Under the pieces are notes generated by a model. It saw nothing but the letters and a program-made list of their open reading frames with translations, was not told where the DNA came from and made no database searches. From positions 1 through 64,000 of the forward strand of contig CAVTWY010000003.1 in NCBI GenBank assembly GCA_963738575.1: a DNA stretch of 64,000 bases, written 5' to 3'. A program made the position numbers and the translations under genes. Below, in pieces: positions 1-9,425 of this stretch. This DNA is from CAVTWY01 sp963738575 (lineage in GTDB: Bacteria; Pseudomonadota; Gammaproteobacteria; Burkholderiales; Burkholderiaceae_C). Positions within the stretch are counted from its first letter, which is position 1. Every line of letters starts with the position of its first letter.

Positions 1-656
1 TACTTCACCTGCCGCGCAAACCGCTCCTGATCCATCCGCCGATCCGCATCCACCTTCTGCGCTGATGCGCGTGCGCCCACCAGCTTGGCGTAGGTTTTCC
101 AGTCAATGCCATGGGCCGCCAGCAGGTCTTCGCCCAGCACAATTTTGCTGGCCAGGGCCACCAGGGGCAGGCTGACGTAGGCGCTGCAGTCGGCCAGGGT
201 GAAGGTGTCGCCGGCCACGTACGGCGAGAACTTGGCGAGGCGTTTGAAGCCGGCGATGTTTTTGTTCAAGAGCTTTCGCACACGGGCTTGCTGGCTTTCA
301 CCCACAACGCCGCCAAAGAAGGCTTGGGGGTACAGCTCGCGCGCCACCAGCTCCAGGTGCATGTCGACATACGTGCAAAGCTCGCGCACTTTGGCGGCTT
401 GCCAGGGGTCCGCAGGGATCAGCGCGGGGGTGGGGTGGGCGGCTTCGAGGTAGTCGAGGATGACTTGGCTTTCGCTCAATGCGCCGTGCGGGGTGGTGAG
501 GTAGGGCACTTTGCCCAGGGGGCTTTTAGCCAGCACGGCGTCGTCGCTCAGGCCACTGGCCATCAACACTTCTTCAAAGGCGACGCCTTTTTCCAGCAAC
601 GCCAACTTGACCTTGTTGTAATAGTTGGACATGGAGAAACCGTGCAGCTTGAGCAT
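1..656 (-). CDS. Glutathione S-transferase family protein (3' end at window edge)
   Basis: Cytosolic glutathione S-transferase, predicted to conjugate glutathione to electrophiles or to act as a glutathione-dependent reductase. The reverse-strand frame opens with ATG at 656 (MLKLHGFSMSNYYNKVKLAL), the usual thioredoxin-fold start of bacterial GSTs with a Ser/Tyr-rich active-site loop. It continues through SPLGKVPYL (cis-Pro loop) and a GALSESQVILDYLE glutathione-binding segment into an all-helical C-terminal half. All 218 codons visible are open. The next two bases on the minus strand are TA, so the stop may lie exactly at the edge, which fits the family length of about 215-220. Its specific substrate cannot be told from sequence. 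It lies 37 nt downstream of the rhombosortase gene on the same strand. Confidence 0.85.
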   Translation of the reverse strand, partial: MLKLHGFSMSNYYNKVKLALLEKGVAFEEVLMASGLSDDAVLAKSPLGKVPYLTTPHGALSESQVILDYLEAAHPTPALIPADPWQAAKVRELCTYVDMHLELVARELYPQAFFGGVVGESQQARVRKLLNKNIAGFKRLAKFSPYVAGDTFTLADCSAYVSLPLVALASKIVLGEDLLAAHGIDWKTYAKLVGARASAQKVDADRRMDQERFARQVK

Positions 657-693
657 GGGCAAAACCTTGAAGCGGTTGGGGGGATGGGGCAGT

Positions 694-1362
694 CTAACGG
701 GGTGCCTTGTTGGACGCGTGCCGCAAACGGGTGGCGGCCAGCACCAGCACCGCAGCGGCCAATCCGGCCAAGGCGCCCGCCAAGTGCGCTTGCGGCACGC
801 TGGCGAACGCGATGGTGCCTGCCCCCCCTTGCAGCAAGCGCGGCCCGGCCACCATCTCGGCGCCCAGCTTGACGGCCAGCAGCGCCAGAAGGGCATAGCC
901 TATCCAAGCTTGAGCCTTGCCCAGCTTCATGGTGACCAGCCACACGCCAACGATTCCCGCCCCGGCGTGCAGCACGCCCGACAGCCCGCCGTAGTGCGTG
1001 GGCACCGGTGCTGGTAACTGCACCACCACCAACACCAAGTGCGTGAGCGGCCAGGCTAGTAGCCACGCCAGCGCAGCCGAGCGCGGCAGCCGCGCGGCCC
1101 AACCCAGCGCAGCCACGGTGGTGAGGGCCAACAAGTTGAGCAGCAGGTGCTGGGGGCTCCAGTGCACCCAGGCGGCAGTGAAGGCGCGCCACGGCTGGGC
1201 TAACGCCAAGCTGGCTTGCCAGTCGAGCCGATGCAGAAAACCGAGATCAGGCGCGCCAACGGAGTTGAATGACACAAGCCCGGCGCCGGAGGCCAGCAGC
1301 GCGGCCAAGCCAACCCAGGCCCATGAGGGGTCGCTGCCCGGAGATGCCGCAGCCCTTAGCAA
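694..1362 (-). CDS. rrtA: Rhombosortase-like intramembrane serine protease
   Basis: Small rhomboid-fold membrane protease of about 222 residues. The strongest signs are HWSPQHLLLNLLAL (rhomboid H-x-x-x-x-H-x-x-x-N type motif in TM2), GGLSGVLHAG (catalytic Ser in GxSG) and AHLAGALAGL near the C-terminus (catalytic His). Several hydrophobic segments surround them. Members of this short branch (rhombosortases) cleave GlyGly-CTERM tails of secreted proteins. A protease with exactly such a tail is encoded at 22048-23919, which supports the subfamily call. The start is uncertain: TTG at 1362 is the earliest start codon clear of the glnE stop at 1370-1372, and no good Shine-Dalgarno sequence is visible. 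An ATG overlapping that stop is in a closed frame. A plain rhomboid protease is the alternative. Confidence 0.72.
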   Translation of the reverse strand: MLRAAASPGSDPSWAWVGLAALLASGAGLVSFNSVGAPDLGFLHRLDWQASLALAQPWRAFTAAWVHWSPQHLLLNLLALTTVAALGWAARLPRSAALAWLLAWPLTHLVLVVVQLPAPVPTHYGGLSGVLHAGAGIVGVWLVTMKLGKAQAWIGYALLALLAVKLGAEMVAGPRLLQGGAGTIAFASVPQAHLAGALAGLAAAVLVLAATRLRHASNKAPR

Positions 1363-1369
1363 GCTGCCA

Positions 1370-4090
1370 TCACGGAAAAACTTCGTGCCACAGCGCCAGC
1401 AACGCGTCGCGCGCCGCGCGCAGTTCGGGCACGGCATCCAGCTCAAAGGTGGTGGGCAGTTCGTCCAGGCGCGCGCGGTGCTGTGCCCGGCGCATGGTGC
1501 GGTACGCATCGGCGGCGGCCGTCCCCACGCCTGCGCCCAGCAAGCCGGCGGCTTCGGCGCGTTGCAGCAGCGCGATGTTGCCCACGTTGGCTTGCAGCTC
1601 GGGGTGGGCCGACGCGTGGGCCAGCACCAGTTGCTGCACGGCAAATTCGGCGTCCATCATGCCGCCTGGGCTGTACTTGACGTCAAAGCTGGGGGCAGGC
1701 ACGGGTTTGGCGTGGCGCACCTTGTCGCGCATGGCGCTGATTTCTTGCTGCAAGGCCGCTGGGTCGCGCGGCGCGCACAAGACACCGCAGCGAACGGCCT
1801 CAAAGCGGGCCGCCAGGTTGGGGTCTCCAGCGCACCAGCGGGCTCGGGTGATGGCCTGGTGCTCCCAGGTCCAAGCGGTGTTGCTGCCGCGCCCACTTTG
1901 GTAGGTTTCAAACGACGCCATCGAGGTCACCAGCAGGCCGGCGTTGCCGTTGGGGCGCAACGCGGTGTCGATGTCAAATAGCTCGCCACTGCGGGTGCGC
2001 AGCGTCAGCCACTGGATCAGTTTGCGCACGAAGGCGCCGTACACCTCGGGGGCACGTTCGTCGGCGTCGTCGTACAAAAACACGATGTCCAGGTCGCTGC
2101 CGTAACCCAGCTCTTTGCCGCCTAACTTGCCGTAGGCGATGATGGCCAACTGGGGCGTGTCGCGGTGGTGCTGCTTGAGGTGGCGCCAGGCCCAGCGGAT
2201 GCAGCAGTCGAGCGTGGCGTCAGCCAGGGCCGACAAATCGTCAGCCACCTGCTCGACCGTGATGTGGCCTTCCACGTCGCGCACCAGCGTGCGAAACACC
2301 TCGGCGTGGTGCGCGTGGCGCAGGGTTTCAAGCAAAGATTCTTCGCCGGCATCATCGGCCCGCAACCAAGCCGCGTGGCGGGCTTCGAGGTCGGTGGTGA
2401 AAGCGTCGCGGTCAAAGCGGCCGTGCAACAGGCGGTTGTCGGCCAGCTCGTCGATGACGCCAGGGTGCAACATCAAGTAGCGCATGGGCCAGCGCGCCAG
2501 CCCCAGCAACCGCAGCAGGCGTTGCTGCACGGCAGGGCGCTCGACCAACAACGCCAAGTAGCTGTCGCGGCGCAACAAAGGGTCTAACCAGTCGATGAAG
2601 CGGACGGCGGCGTCGGGTGTGGCGCTGCCGTCTTCCACGTGGTTGGCCAGGCGTTGCACCAGGCGCGCCAGGCGCTGCCTGCTCTCATCGCGCAGCGACT
2701 GCACCTTGGGCTGCGCGGCCCATTGCTGCACGCGGGTTTTCAGTGCCGGGGGCAAGTTCGCAAGAAAGGCATCGCTGTCAAGTGTGGCGGGTTCGCTGCC
2801 GCACCCTTTGCAGCCGGGCGCGGCGCCGGGGGTGGTGCGCCCGTCGTGAAGCAAAGCGTCAAACTCGGTGGCCACCAGTTCGCGCGTGTCGCCCAGTGCC
2901 AGCAGCAACGCGCAGGTGGGGCTGGCTTGGCCCAAGCCCATCGTCGCTGCAATCCAGGCCAGGTCGTCGTCCGACGAGGGCAACAAGTGCGTTTGCTCAT
3001 CGTCCAGAAACTGGATGCGATGCTCGATGCGGCGCAAAAAAACATAGGCCTCGCCCAAGCGGTGCGCGGTGTCGGGCTGGATCAGGCCGCGATCGGCCAG
3101 TCGGGTCAGGGCTGTCAATGTGGATCGGGTTCGAATCTCCGGAAACTGCCCGCCGCGCACCACCTGCAGCAGTTGCACGATGAATTCAATCTCGCGGATG
3201 CCGCCGCGTGACAGCTTGACGTCGTTGGCGCGCTCGGGGCGCCCGGCGGCGCGGCGCTGGGCTTCTTCGCGAATCTTGTGGTGCAGCTGGCGCAGGCTCT
3301 CAAAAATGCCGTAATCGAGGTAGCGCCGGTAAACAAAGTGCGTCACCAGCGCTTTGAGCGGTTTGGCTCGGCCCGACGTCACGCTGGCTTGCGGCGCCAC
3401 GACACGGCTTTTGAGCCATGCAAAGCGCTCCCACTCGCGGCCTTGTGTCAAAAAGTAGGTTTCGAGCATGCCCATGCCCACGACGGGGGGGCCTGAGTTG
3501 CCGTTGGGGCGCAGCGCCAAGTCCACCCTGAACACAAAGCCGTCGTCGGTGGTGTCACCGATCAGCGTTTGCAGGCGCCGCACCACCAGCGAAAAGTACT
3601 CGTGCGCGCTGATGGATTTGGCGCCGTCGGTTTGGCCTTCGGCTTCGTAGACGTAGATCAGGTCGATGTCTGACGACACGTTGAGCTCATGGGCGCCGAG
3701 TTTGCCCATGCCGACGATCCAGAAGTCGATGCGCTCACCAGCTTCGTCGCGCGGTGCGCCAAATCGCGCATCAGCCTCGGCCAGCGCGTCGGCCAGCGCG
3801 TGTTCCAACGTGGCCTCGGCCAACTGGGTCATGCCGCGGGTGACCACGTCCAGCGGCGCGGTTTGTTCAATGTCCAGCACCGCCAGCCGCTCCAGCGTGA
3901 GGTGGCGGGCCACACGCAGCGTGCTTTCAAGGCTGGCGCATTGAGGCCGCAGGGCGCCAATCAGTTGGTCGATGGACGCGCGTGTGGGTGCGCCAGGCGC
4001 GAGCAAGCCCAGCCACTGGGGCCAGCGCCTGCGCACACGCGCCACAAAGCGGCTGTGGGCAGCAAGGGCCAGGGCCTGTGGGGCTGTCAT
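1370..4090 (-). CDS. glnE: Bifunctional glutamine synthetase adenylyltransferase/adenylyl-removing enzyme
   Basis: GlnE adds AMP to, and removes it from, the active-site Tyr of glutamine synthetase, tuning ammonia assimilation in response to PII. The protein has the two nucleotidyltransferase halves in the expected order. The first (adenylyl-removing) carries GKLGAHELNVSSDIDLIYVY at about residues 129-148; the second (adenylyltransferase) carries YGKLGGKELGYGSDLDIVFL near residue 650. Both hold the GSD/SSD-x-D metal-binding pattern. Length is 906 aa from ATG 4090 (MTAPQALALAAHSRF), close to the family norm of about 900-950. An in-frame upstream start at 4156 would add 22 unconserved residues. 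It is divergent from yhdP and followed within 10 nt by the rhombosortase gene. Confidence 0.95.
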   Translation of the reverse strand: MTAPQALALAAHSRFVARVRRRWPQWLGLLAPGAPTRASIDQLIGALRPQCASLESTLRVARHLTLERLAVLDIEQTAPLDVVTRGMTQLAEATLEHALADALAEADARFGAPRDEAGERIDFWIVGMGKLGAHELNVSSDIDLIYVYEAEGQTDGAKSISAHEYFSLVVRRLQTLIGDTTDDGFVFRVDLALRPNGNSGPPVVGMGMLETYFLTQGREWERFAWLKSRVVAPQASVTSGRAKPLKALVTHFVYRRYLDYGIFESLRQLHHKIREEAQRRAAGRPERANDVKLSRGGIREIEFIVQLLQVVRGGQFPEIRTRSTLTALTRLADRGLIQPDTAHRLGEAYVFLRRIEHRIQFLDDEQTHLLPSSDDDLAWIAATMGLGQASPTCALLLALGDTRELVATEFDALLHDGRTTPGAAPGCKGCGSEPATLDSDAFLANLPPALKTRVQQWAAQPKVQSLRDESRQRLARLVQRLANHVEDGSATPDAAVRFIDWLDPLLRRDSYLALLVERPAVQQRLLRLLGLARWPMRYLMLHPGVIDELADNRLLHGRFDRDAFTTDLEARHAAWLRADDAGEESLLETLRHAHHAEVFRTLVRDVEGHITVEQVADDLSALADATLDCCIRWAWRHLKQHHRDTPQLAIIAYGKLGGKELGYGSDLDIVFLYDDADERAPEVYGAFVRKLIQWLTLRTRSGELFDIDTALRPNGNAGLLVTSMASFETYQSGRGSNTAWTWEHQAITRARWCAGDPNLAARFEAVRCGVLCAPRDPAALQQEISAMRDKVRHAKPVPAPSFDVKYSPGGMMDAEFAVQQLVLAHASAHPELQANVGNIALLQRAEAAGLLGAGVGTAAADAYRTMRRAQHRARLDELPTTFELDAVPELRAARDALLALWHEVFP

Positions 4091-4231
4091 GGAAGGAACG
4101 AGGTTTGCCTGTGCTAGATTGGTTGACAGTGAACGGGGACTAAGCCAGCGGGCCACCAGTGAAGGGTGTCAGCGCATGGGTCTTGGCAACCGTTGTCAGT
4201 CATGGCAGTTCGCTGTCGATTTTTTTGTTTC

Positions 4232-7200
4232 ATGGCAGCCGTGACGTCCCAGAGCCCATCCCTTGATGCACCAGCCGCGCCGCGCCGCAGTGGTTGGGTG
4301 CGCTTGGGTGCATGGTTGGCCTGGGCAGCCGCGCTGCTGGTTATTGTGCTTGGGCTGGCTTGGGCGATCCTTCAGTGGGGGATTTTGCCCAACCTCGAGC
4401 GCTGGCGTGCGCCCATCGAACAACACGCCAGCCGCGCGCTCGGGGTGCCCGTGAACATTGGCGCGATTCACGTGCAGACCACGGGCCTGGTGCCAACGGT
4501 GGTGCTCGACGACGTCGTGCTGCGCGACGCGTCCAAGCGCGAGGCCCTGCGCCTGCAACGTGTCACCGCCACGCTGTCACCGCAGTCGGTTTTTAACTGG
4601 CGGCCCCACCTGCAGCAACTGGTCATTGAAGGCGCCGCGCTGGACGTTCGGCGCGACACCCAAGGGCGCATCCACGTGGCGGGTATCGACATCAACCGGC
4701 CCCGACCGGGGGTCGATGAGGCGGCGGACGGCAGCCCCGCCAATTGGCTGTTTGAGCAAAACGAGGTGGCCGTCCGGGGCGCCGCCATCCGCTGGACGGA
4801 CGAGCGGCGCTCGGCGCCGCCGCTGGCACTCAGCGCCGTTGACCTGTTGATTCGCAATGCGGGGGGCACCCACGCGCTGAAGCTCGACGCCACACCGCCC
4901 GCCAGCTGGGGCGAGCGGTTCAGCATCGAGGGCAGTTTCACCCAGCCACGCCTGGTGCCCGGCACCCTGGGTACCGGCGGCTTCACGGCGGCAGGCGACT
5001 GGTCGACCTGGAGTGGGGCGGCCACCACCAACTGGCCCCGCATCGACGTGGCGCAATTGCGCCAGTACGTCAACTTGCCGTTCGAGGTCACGTCGGGACG
5101 TGGCTCGCTTAAAACGTGGCTGGAAGTGGTGCAGGGCAGCCTGGTGGGCGCAAAAGCCGACGTGAGCCTGAGCGACGTCGACGTGCGCCTGGCGCAAGAT
5201 TTGGCGCCGCTGGACATCCAGTCTTTGCAAGGGCGCCTGGTGGCCAAACGCACCCCGACGGGCGGCGAGTCGGACACCACGCTGGCGTTTGAAGGTTTGA
5301 CCTTCACCACCAAAGACGGGCAATCGTGGCCACGCGGTGACGTGCGCGTGCTGCTGCGGGGTTCACCCAGGCAGCCCACGGGGGGTGAGCTGCACGCCCA
5401 GGGCATCGACCTTTCGGTGCTGTCGCTGGTGGCCACGCGACTGCCGCTGGCCGCCAACATTCGTTCGCTTTTGGCGCAAATCAAGCCCCAAGGTCACGCG
5501 GATGCCTTCATGGCCACCTGGGATGGGCCATTGGACGCGCTCAAGGGGTGGCGCATGCGTGCCAGCACGCAAAACTTGGTTCTTAGCGCCAACCCCGTGC
5601 CACTGGCCGCCAACACGCAGGACCAAACTCTGGGTCGCCCCGGGATCCAAGGTGGCACCGTCACCTTCGACGCCACGCATGAAGGTGGCGAAGGCACGGT
5701 CGAAGTGGCGAAGGGTTCGCTGACCTTTCCCGGCGTGTTCGAGCAACCCAAAGTTGAGCTGCAGCAGCTCAAAGCGCAGTTGCAGTGGACGGTGCGCGCG
5801 TCTTCTGTCGTGGGTGCGCCGCCCGACATCGTGGTCAAAGCCAAGTCGGTGCAGTTTGCCAACACCGATGCCCAGGGCACCTTTGACGGTGCATGGCGCA
5901 GTGGGCCGGGAACAGGCTTTGGCGCGGGAAAGCGCTACCCCGGCGCCATCGAAATCAACGGCAAGTTGACGCGTGGCCGTGCGGTGGCCGTCAACCGCTA
6001 CCTGCCGTTGGGGCTGGGGCCTGACGTGCGGCGTTACGTCGCCAATGCTTTTTCCGATGGCCACATCAACAGCGCCGCTTTCGCCGTCAAGGGCGACATG
6101 TGGGCGTTTCCGTACCGCAATCAGAACGGCATTTTTCGGCTCGTCAGTCAATTTGAAGGCGTGCGCATGAATATCGCGCCCGACGCGCTGGGTCCAAAGC
6201 AGCAGCCGATTTGGCCAGTTTTCAGTGACGTGGCAGGTGAGCTGACATTTGACCGCACTTCAATGCAAATTCGCGGTGCCACGGGGCGCTTGGGGGGCGT
6301 GCAATTGTTGGACGTGAACGGCGAGGTGGCTGATTTTGCCAACCAGCCCACCGTGGCGATCAAGGGCACGGCCCGTGGCCCCCTCACCGACATGCTCGGC
6401 TTCCTCGAAGCGTCCCCCGTGGGCGGTTGGATTGGCAACGCGCTGGCCCTGGCCACCGCAACCGGCAATGGCGAGGTCAAACTGGGCCTGCAAGTGCCGT
6501 TGCGGGCGCTTGAAACAGCCACCGTGCAGGGCACCGTTTTGTTGACGGGCAACGACCTGCGCATCCAACCTGGGGTGCCGCTGCTGGGCAACGCGCGCGG
6601 CAGCATCGAGTTCACGGAAAAGAGTCTCAACATCAGCCCTGCAACCGCCACCGTTTATGGCGGTGCGGCTGCGTTCGAGGGTGGCATGCAAGGCGGAGGA
6701 GCCCTGCAGATCAAAGGCACGGGGGTCATCACCGCCGAAGGGTTTGCGGCCGCCACCGAACTGGGGGCCATCACCAAGTTGGGCGCGGTGATGAAGGGCC
6801 AGGCACCGTACCAGTTGGCGCTTAATTTTTTTGGCGCGCGGCCCGAGTTCGTCTTGACAAGTACTTTGCAAGGCATGGCCGTGCAAGCGCCGGCGCCACT
6901 GGGTAAAGCGGCCGATGCATTGGCGCCCCTGCGTGTTGCTACCCAGTTGGTGGCGGCGCAGCGCAGTGACAAAGCCAGTGCCACGCGCGACGTCTTGCGC
7001 ATCGACGCGGGGGCGCTGTTTCAGGCGCATTACGTGCGCGACATCACCGGCGACTCGCCACGGGTGATTGCGGGTGGCATTGGCGTGGGTGACCATGCGC
7101 CGCAGCCTGATGCGGGTGTGCACGCCATCGTCAAGGCCGAGATGCTGGATGCCGACGCCTGGCAAGCTTTTGGCGAGCGCCTGGGGCTGAGCCTGGGGCC

Positions 7201-8596
7201 CGCCGTGGCGCAGCCGGGGCAGCAGGCGAAGGCAGCGGCGGCAGCGACGCCAGGATCTTTGTCGGCGGTCACCCCCCGAGCACCATTTGTAGTTGCCAAA
7301 GCTGAGGCTGCGCCAACCGTCAGTGTCGACTACAGCCCGACGGCCATTGCACTGACCAGCAAAGCCCTGGTGGTGGGCGGGCGGCGCATGACGCAGGTCA
7401 CTGCGGGGCTGACGCAACAAGCGGCCGATGGCACCTGGCGCGCCAATGTCGACGCCGAGCAGTTATCGGGTTATGTGCAATGGCGACCCGCCACCGCAGC
7501 GCAACCGCCGCACCTGCAAGCCCGGCTGGCGCGCTTGTCGGTGCCGGCGGCCGCCACCGACAGCGTGGAGGCGCTGCTGACCGACGACGCGCCTGCCGAT
7601 CCGCCGTCGCTCGACATCGTGGTGGAGGCGTTTGAGCTGCGGGGGCGCAAACTGGGGCGTGTGGAGATTGAGGCCCTGCATGAATCCACCACGGGGGCAG
7701 CGCATGTCTGGCGGCTCAACCGCCTGCACATCATCAACCCCGAAGCGCAGTTCAAGGGCACCGGCGTTTGGCAAGCGGCCGCCAACGGCGCCAAAACGCG
7801 GCGCATGGTGATGGATTTCACCTTGGCTCTGGAGGATAGTGGCGAGCATTTGGCGCGGTTCGGTTTGAACAACGTCATCCGAGGCGGGCAGGGCCTGATG
7901 ACGGGTCAGGTTTCGTGGGCTGGGTCGCCGCTATCGTGGCATGCGCCGTCGCTTTCGGGTGCCATCAACCTCAAGCTGAATTCAGGGCAGTTTCTCAAGG
8001 TCAACGCGGGCGCAGCACGGCTGCTGGGGGTGTTGAGCTTGCAGTCACTGCCCAGGCGATTGCTGCTTGATTTTCGTGACGTGTTTGCCGACGGGTTTGC
8101 GTTTGACAACATCACGGGTGATGTCACGCTGGTGCGTGGGCAAGCCACCACCAAGAACTTGCGCATGCGTGGCGTGCAAGCGGCGGTGATGATGGAAGGG
8201 CGCGCCGACATCGTGCGCGAAACGCAAGACATCAATGTTTGGGTGGTGCCCGAGATCAACGCAGGTGCGGCGTCTCTGGTGTATGCAGCCGTCAACCCGG
8301 CGGTTGGCCTGGGTACTTTCTTTGCGCAGCTGTTTTTGCGCAAACCCTTGATGGAAGCCACGACCCGCAAGTTTCATGTGCACGGGTCTTGGGCTGACCC
8401 GCAAGTTGACCGTATCGAGCGGCCACCGGGCGACCGTATCCCTGACTCGTACACCGACGCCGAGCCATCGTCCGCGCTCGACCCCGCGCCTGCGGCCCCC
8501 GCGCCCGACAGCCCCGTGGCGGCATCCCAGCCTGGCGCGTCGAGGCCGACGCGGCCCCATCCACCTGCCAACCCTACCGTGATGCTGGAGCCATGA
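4232..8596 (+). CDS. yhdP: YhdP family AsmA-like phospholipid-transport protein
   Basis: Very large envelope protein (about 1454 aa) of the YhdP/DUF3971 (TIGR02099) family. These are AsmA-like bridge proteins held in the inner membrane and implicated in moving phospholipids to the outer membrane. One N-terminal transmembrane helix is visible at about residues 25-47 (LAWAAALLVIVLGLAWAILQ). A long beta-rich periplasmic part follows, and the AsmA-like C-terminal end is conserved (FDNITGDVTLVRGQATTKNL ... INVWVVPEINAGAASLVYAA). The tail is Pro/Ala-rich and probably disordered. ATG 4232 (MAAVTSQSPS) is preferred over longer in-frame starts at 4166 and 4202 because those residues look non-coding. 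The gene overlaps the next one by 4 bp (ATGA). Confidence 0.9.
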   Translation: MAAVTSQSPSLDAPAAPRRSGWVRLGAWLAWAAALLVIVLGLAWAILQWGILPNLERWRAPIEQHASRALGVPVNIGAIHVQTTGLVPTVVLDDVVLRDASKREALRLQRVTATLSPQSVFNWRPHLQQLVIEGAALDVRRDTQGRIHVAGIDINRPRPGVDEAADGSPANWLFEQNEVAVRGAAIRWTDERRSAPPLALSAVDLLIRNAGGTHALKLDATPPASWGERFSIEGSFTQPRLVPGTLGTGGFTAAGDWSTWSGAATTNWPRIDVAQLRQYVNLPFEVTSGRGSLKTWLEVVQGSLVGAKADVSLSDVDVRLAQDLAPLDIQSLQGRLVAKRTPTGGESDTTLAFEGLTFTTKDGQSWPRGDVRVLLRGSPRQPTGGELHAQGIDLSVLSLVATRLPLAANIRSLLAQIKPQGHADAFMATWDGPLDALKGWRMRASTQNLVLSANPVPLAANTQDQTLGRPGIQGGTVTFDATHEGGEGTVEVAKGSLTFPGVFEQPKVELQQLKAQLQWTVRASSVVGAPPDIVVKAKSVQFANTDAQGTFDGAWRSGPGTGFGAGKRYPGAIEINGKLTRGRAVAVNRYLPLGLGPDVRRYVANAFSDGHINSAAFAVKGDMWAFPYRNQNGIFRLVSQFEGVRMNIAPDALGPKQQPIWPVFSDVAGELTFDRTSMQIRGATGRLGGVQLLDVNGEVADFANQPTVAIKGTARGPLTDMLGFLEASPVGGWIGNALALATATGNGEVKLGLQVPLRALETATVQGTVLLTGNDLRIQPGVPLLGNARGSIEFTEKSLNISPATATVYGGAAAFEGGMQGGGALQIKGTGVITAEGFAAATELGAITKLGAVMKGQAPYQLALNFFGARPEFVLTSTLQGMAVQAPAPLGKAADALAPLRVATQLVAAQRSDKASATRDVLRIDAGALFQAHYVRDITGDSPRVIAGGIGVGDHAPQPDAGVHAIVKAEMLDADAWQAFGERLGLSLGPAVAQPGQQAKAAAAATPGSLSAVTPRAPFVVAKAEAAPTVSVDYSPTAIALTSKALVVGGRRMTQVTAGLTQQAADGTWRANVDAEQLSGYVQWRPATAAQPPHLQARLARLSVPAAATDSVEALLTDDAPADPPSLDIVVEAFELRGRKLGRVEIEALHESTTGAAHVWRLNRLHIINPEAQFKGTGVWQAAANGAKTRRMVMDFTLALEDSGEHLARFGLNNVIRGGQGLMTGQVSWAGSPLSWHAPSLSGAINLKLNSGQFLKVNAGAARLLGVLSLQSLPRRLLLDFRDVFADGFAFDNITGDVTLVRGQATTKNLRMRGVQAAVMMEGRADIVRETQDINVWVVPEINAGAASLVYAAVNPAVGLGTFFAQLFLRKPLMEATTRKFHVHGSWADPQVDRIERPPGDRIPDSYTDAEPSSALDPAPAAPAPDSPVAASQPGASRPTRPHPPANPTVMLEP

Positions 8597-9411
8597 AGGT
8601 CGCTGCCATCCAAACGCTGTCCACCCCTGACGTGGACCAAAACCTGCAATCGGCGGCAGACGCCGTGGCACGGGCGGCCGCGCAGGGCGCGCAACTGGCC
8701 GTGTTGCCTGAGTATTTTTGCCTGATGGGTCGCAGCGACCGCGACAAGCTGCGCGTTGCCGAAGCCGACGGCCACGGCCCCATCCAGACGGCGCTGGCCG
8801 AGATGGCGCGCAGCCACAAGGTGTGGCTGGTGGGCGGCACGCTGCCCATCAAAACCGACATGCCCGAGCGCGTGCGCAACGCTTGCTGCGTGTATGCGCC
8901 CGATGGCACCCACGCTGCGCGCTACGACAAGATTCACCTGTTTCGCTACGACAACGGACGCGAAAGTTACGACGAAGGCCGCACGCTTGAAGCCGGCAGT
9001 GCGCCGGTTGCTTTCACCGCCACGGCGGGCGGGCAGCCTTGGCGCGTGGGCTTGAGCATTTGCTACGACCTGCGGTTTCCCGAGCTGTACCGAGCGTTGG
9101 TGCGCCAACAGCCGTGCGACATCATCACCGTGCCTTCGGCCTTCACGCACACCACTGGCCAGGCGCACTGGGAGGTGCTGTTGCGTGCGCGTGCGATTGA
9201 AAACCAGTGCTACGTGATTGCAGCCGCCCAAGGTGGCACGCATGAAAACGGACGGCGCACCTTTGGCCACAGCATGATTGTTGACCCCTGGGGCGAGGTG
9301 CTGGCTGTGCAGCGAGATGAAGGCGCGGGCGTGGTGGTGGCCGAGATCGATGCGGCGCGCATCCAGGCGGTTCGAGAACAACTTCCTGCCTTGTCGCATC
9401 GCCGGCATTGA
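8593..9411 (+). CDS. Carbon-nitrogen hydrolase (Nit1/Nit2-type amidase)
   Basis: Nitrilase-superfamily amidase of 272 aa with the complete catalytic triad: Glu40 in LPEYF, Lys113 in YDKIHLF and Cys157 in SICYDLRFPEL. The motifs match the Nit branch, whose characterised members hydrolyse deaminated glutathione to 2-oxoglutarate and cysteinylglycine, a metabolite-repair role. That substrate is inferred from the family. Its ATG overlaps the yhdP stop by 4 bp, so the two are probably translated together. In related genomes this pair is commonly followed by tldD; here a sensor-kinase gene starts 14 nt after the stop instead. Confidence 0.92.
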   Translation: MKVAAIQTLSTPDVDQNLQSAADAVARAAAQGAQLAVLPEYFCLMGRSDRDKLRVAEADGHGPIQTALAEMARSHKVWLVGGTLPIKTDMPERVRNACCVYAPDGTHAARYDKIHLFRYDNGRESYDEGRTLEAGSAPVAFTATAGGQPWRVGLSICYDLRFPELYRALVRQQPCDIITVPSAFTHTTGQAHWEVLLRARAIENQCYVIAAAQGGTHENGRRTFGHSMIVDPWGEVLAVQRDEGAGVVVAEIDAARIQAVREQLPALSHRRH

Positions 9412-9425
9412 CTTCGCGGTAACGC

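Noticed and set aside
4166..4231. Upstream extension of yhdP
   Set aside because: The added residues are Cys/Phe-rich and unlike the family; ATG 4232 places the membrane anchor at the usual distance.
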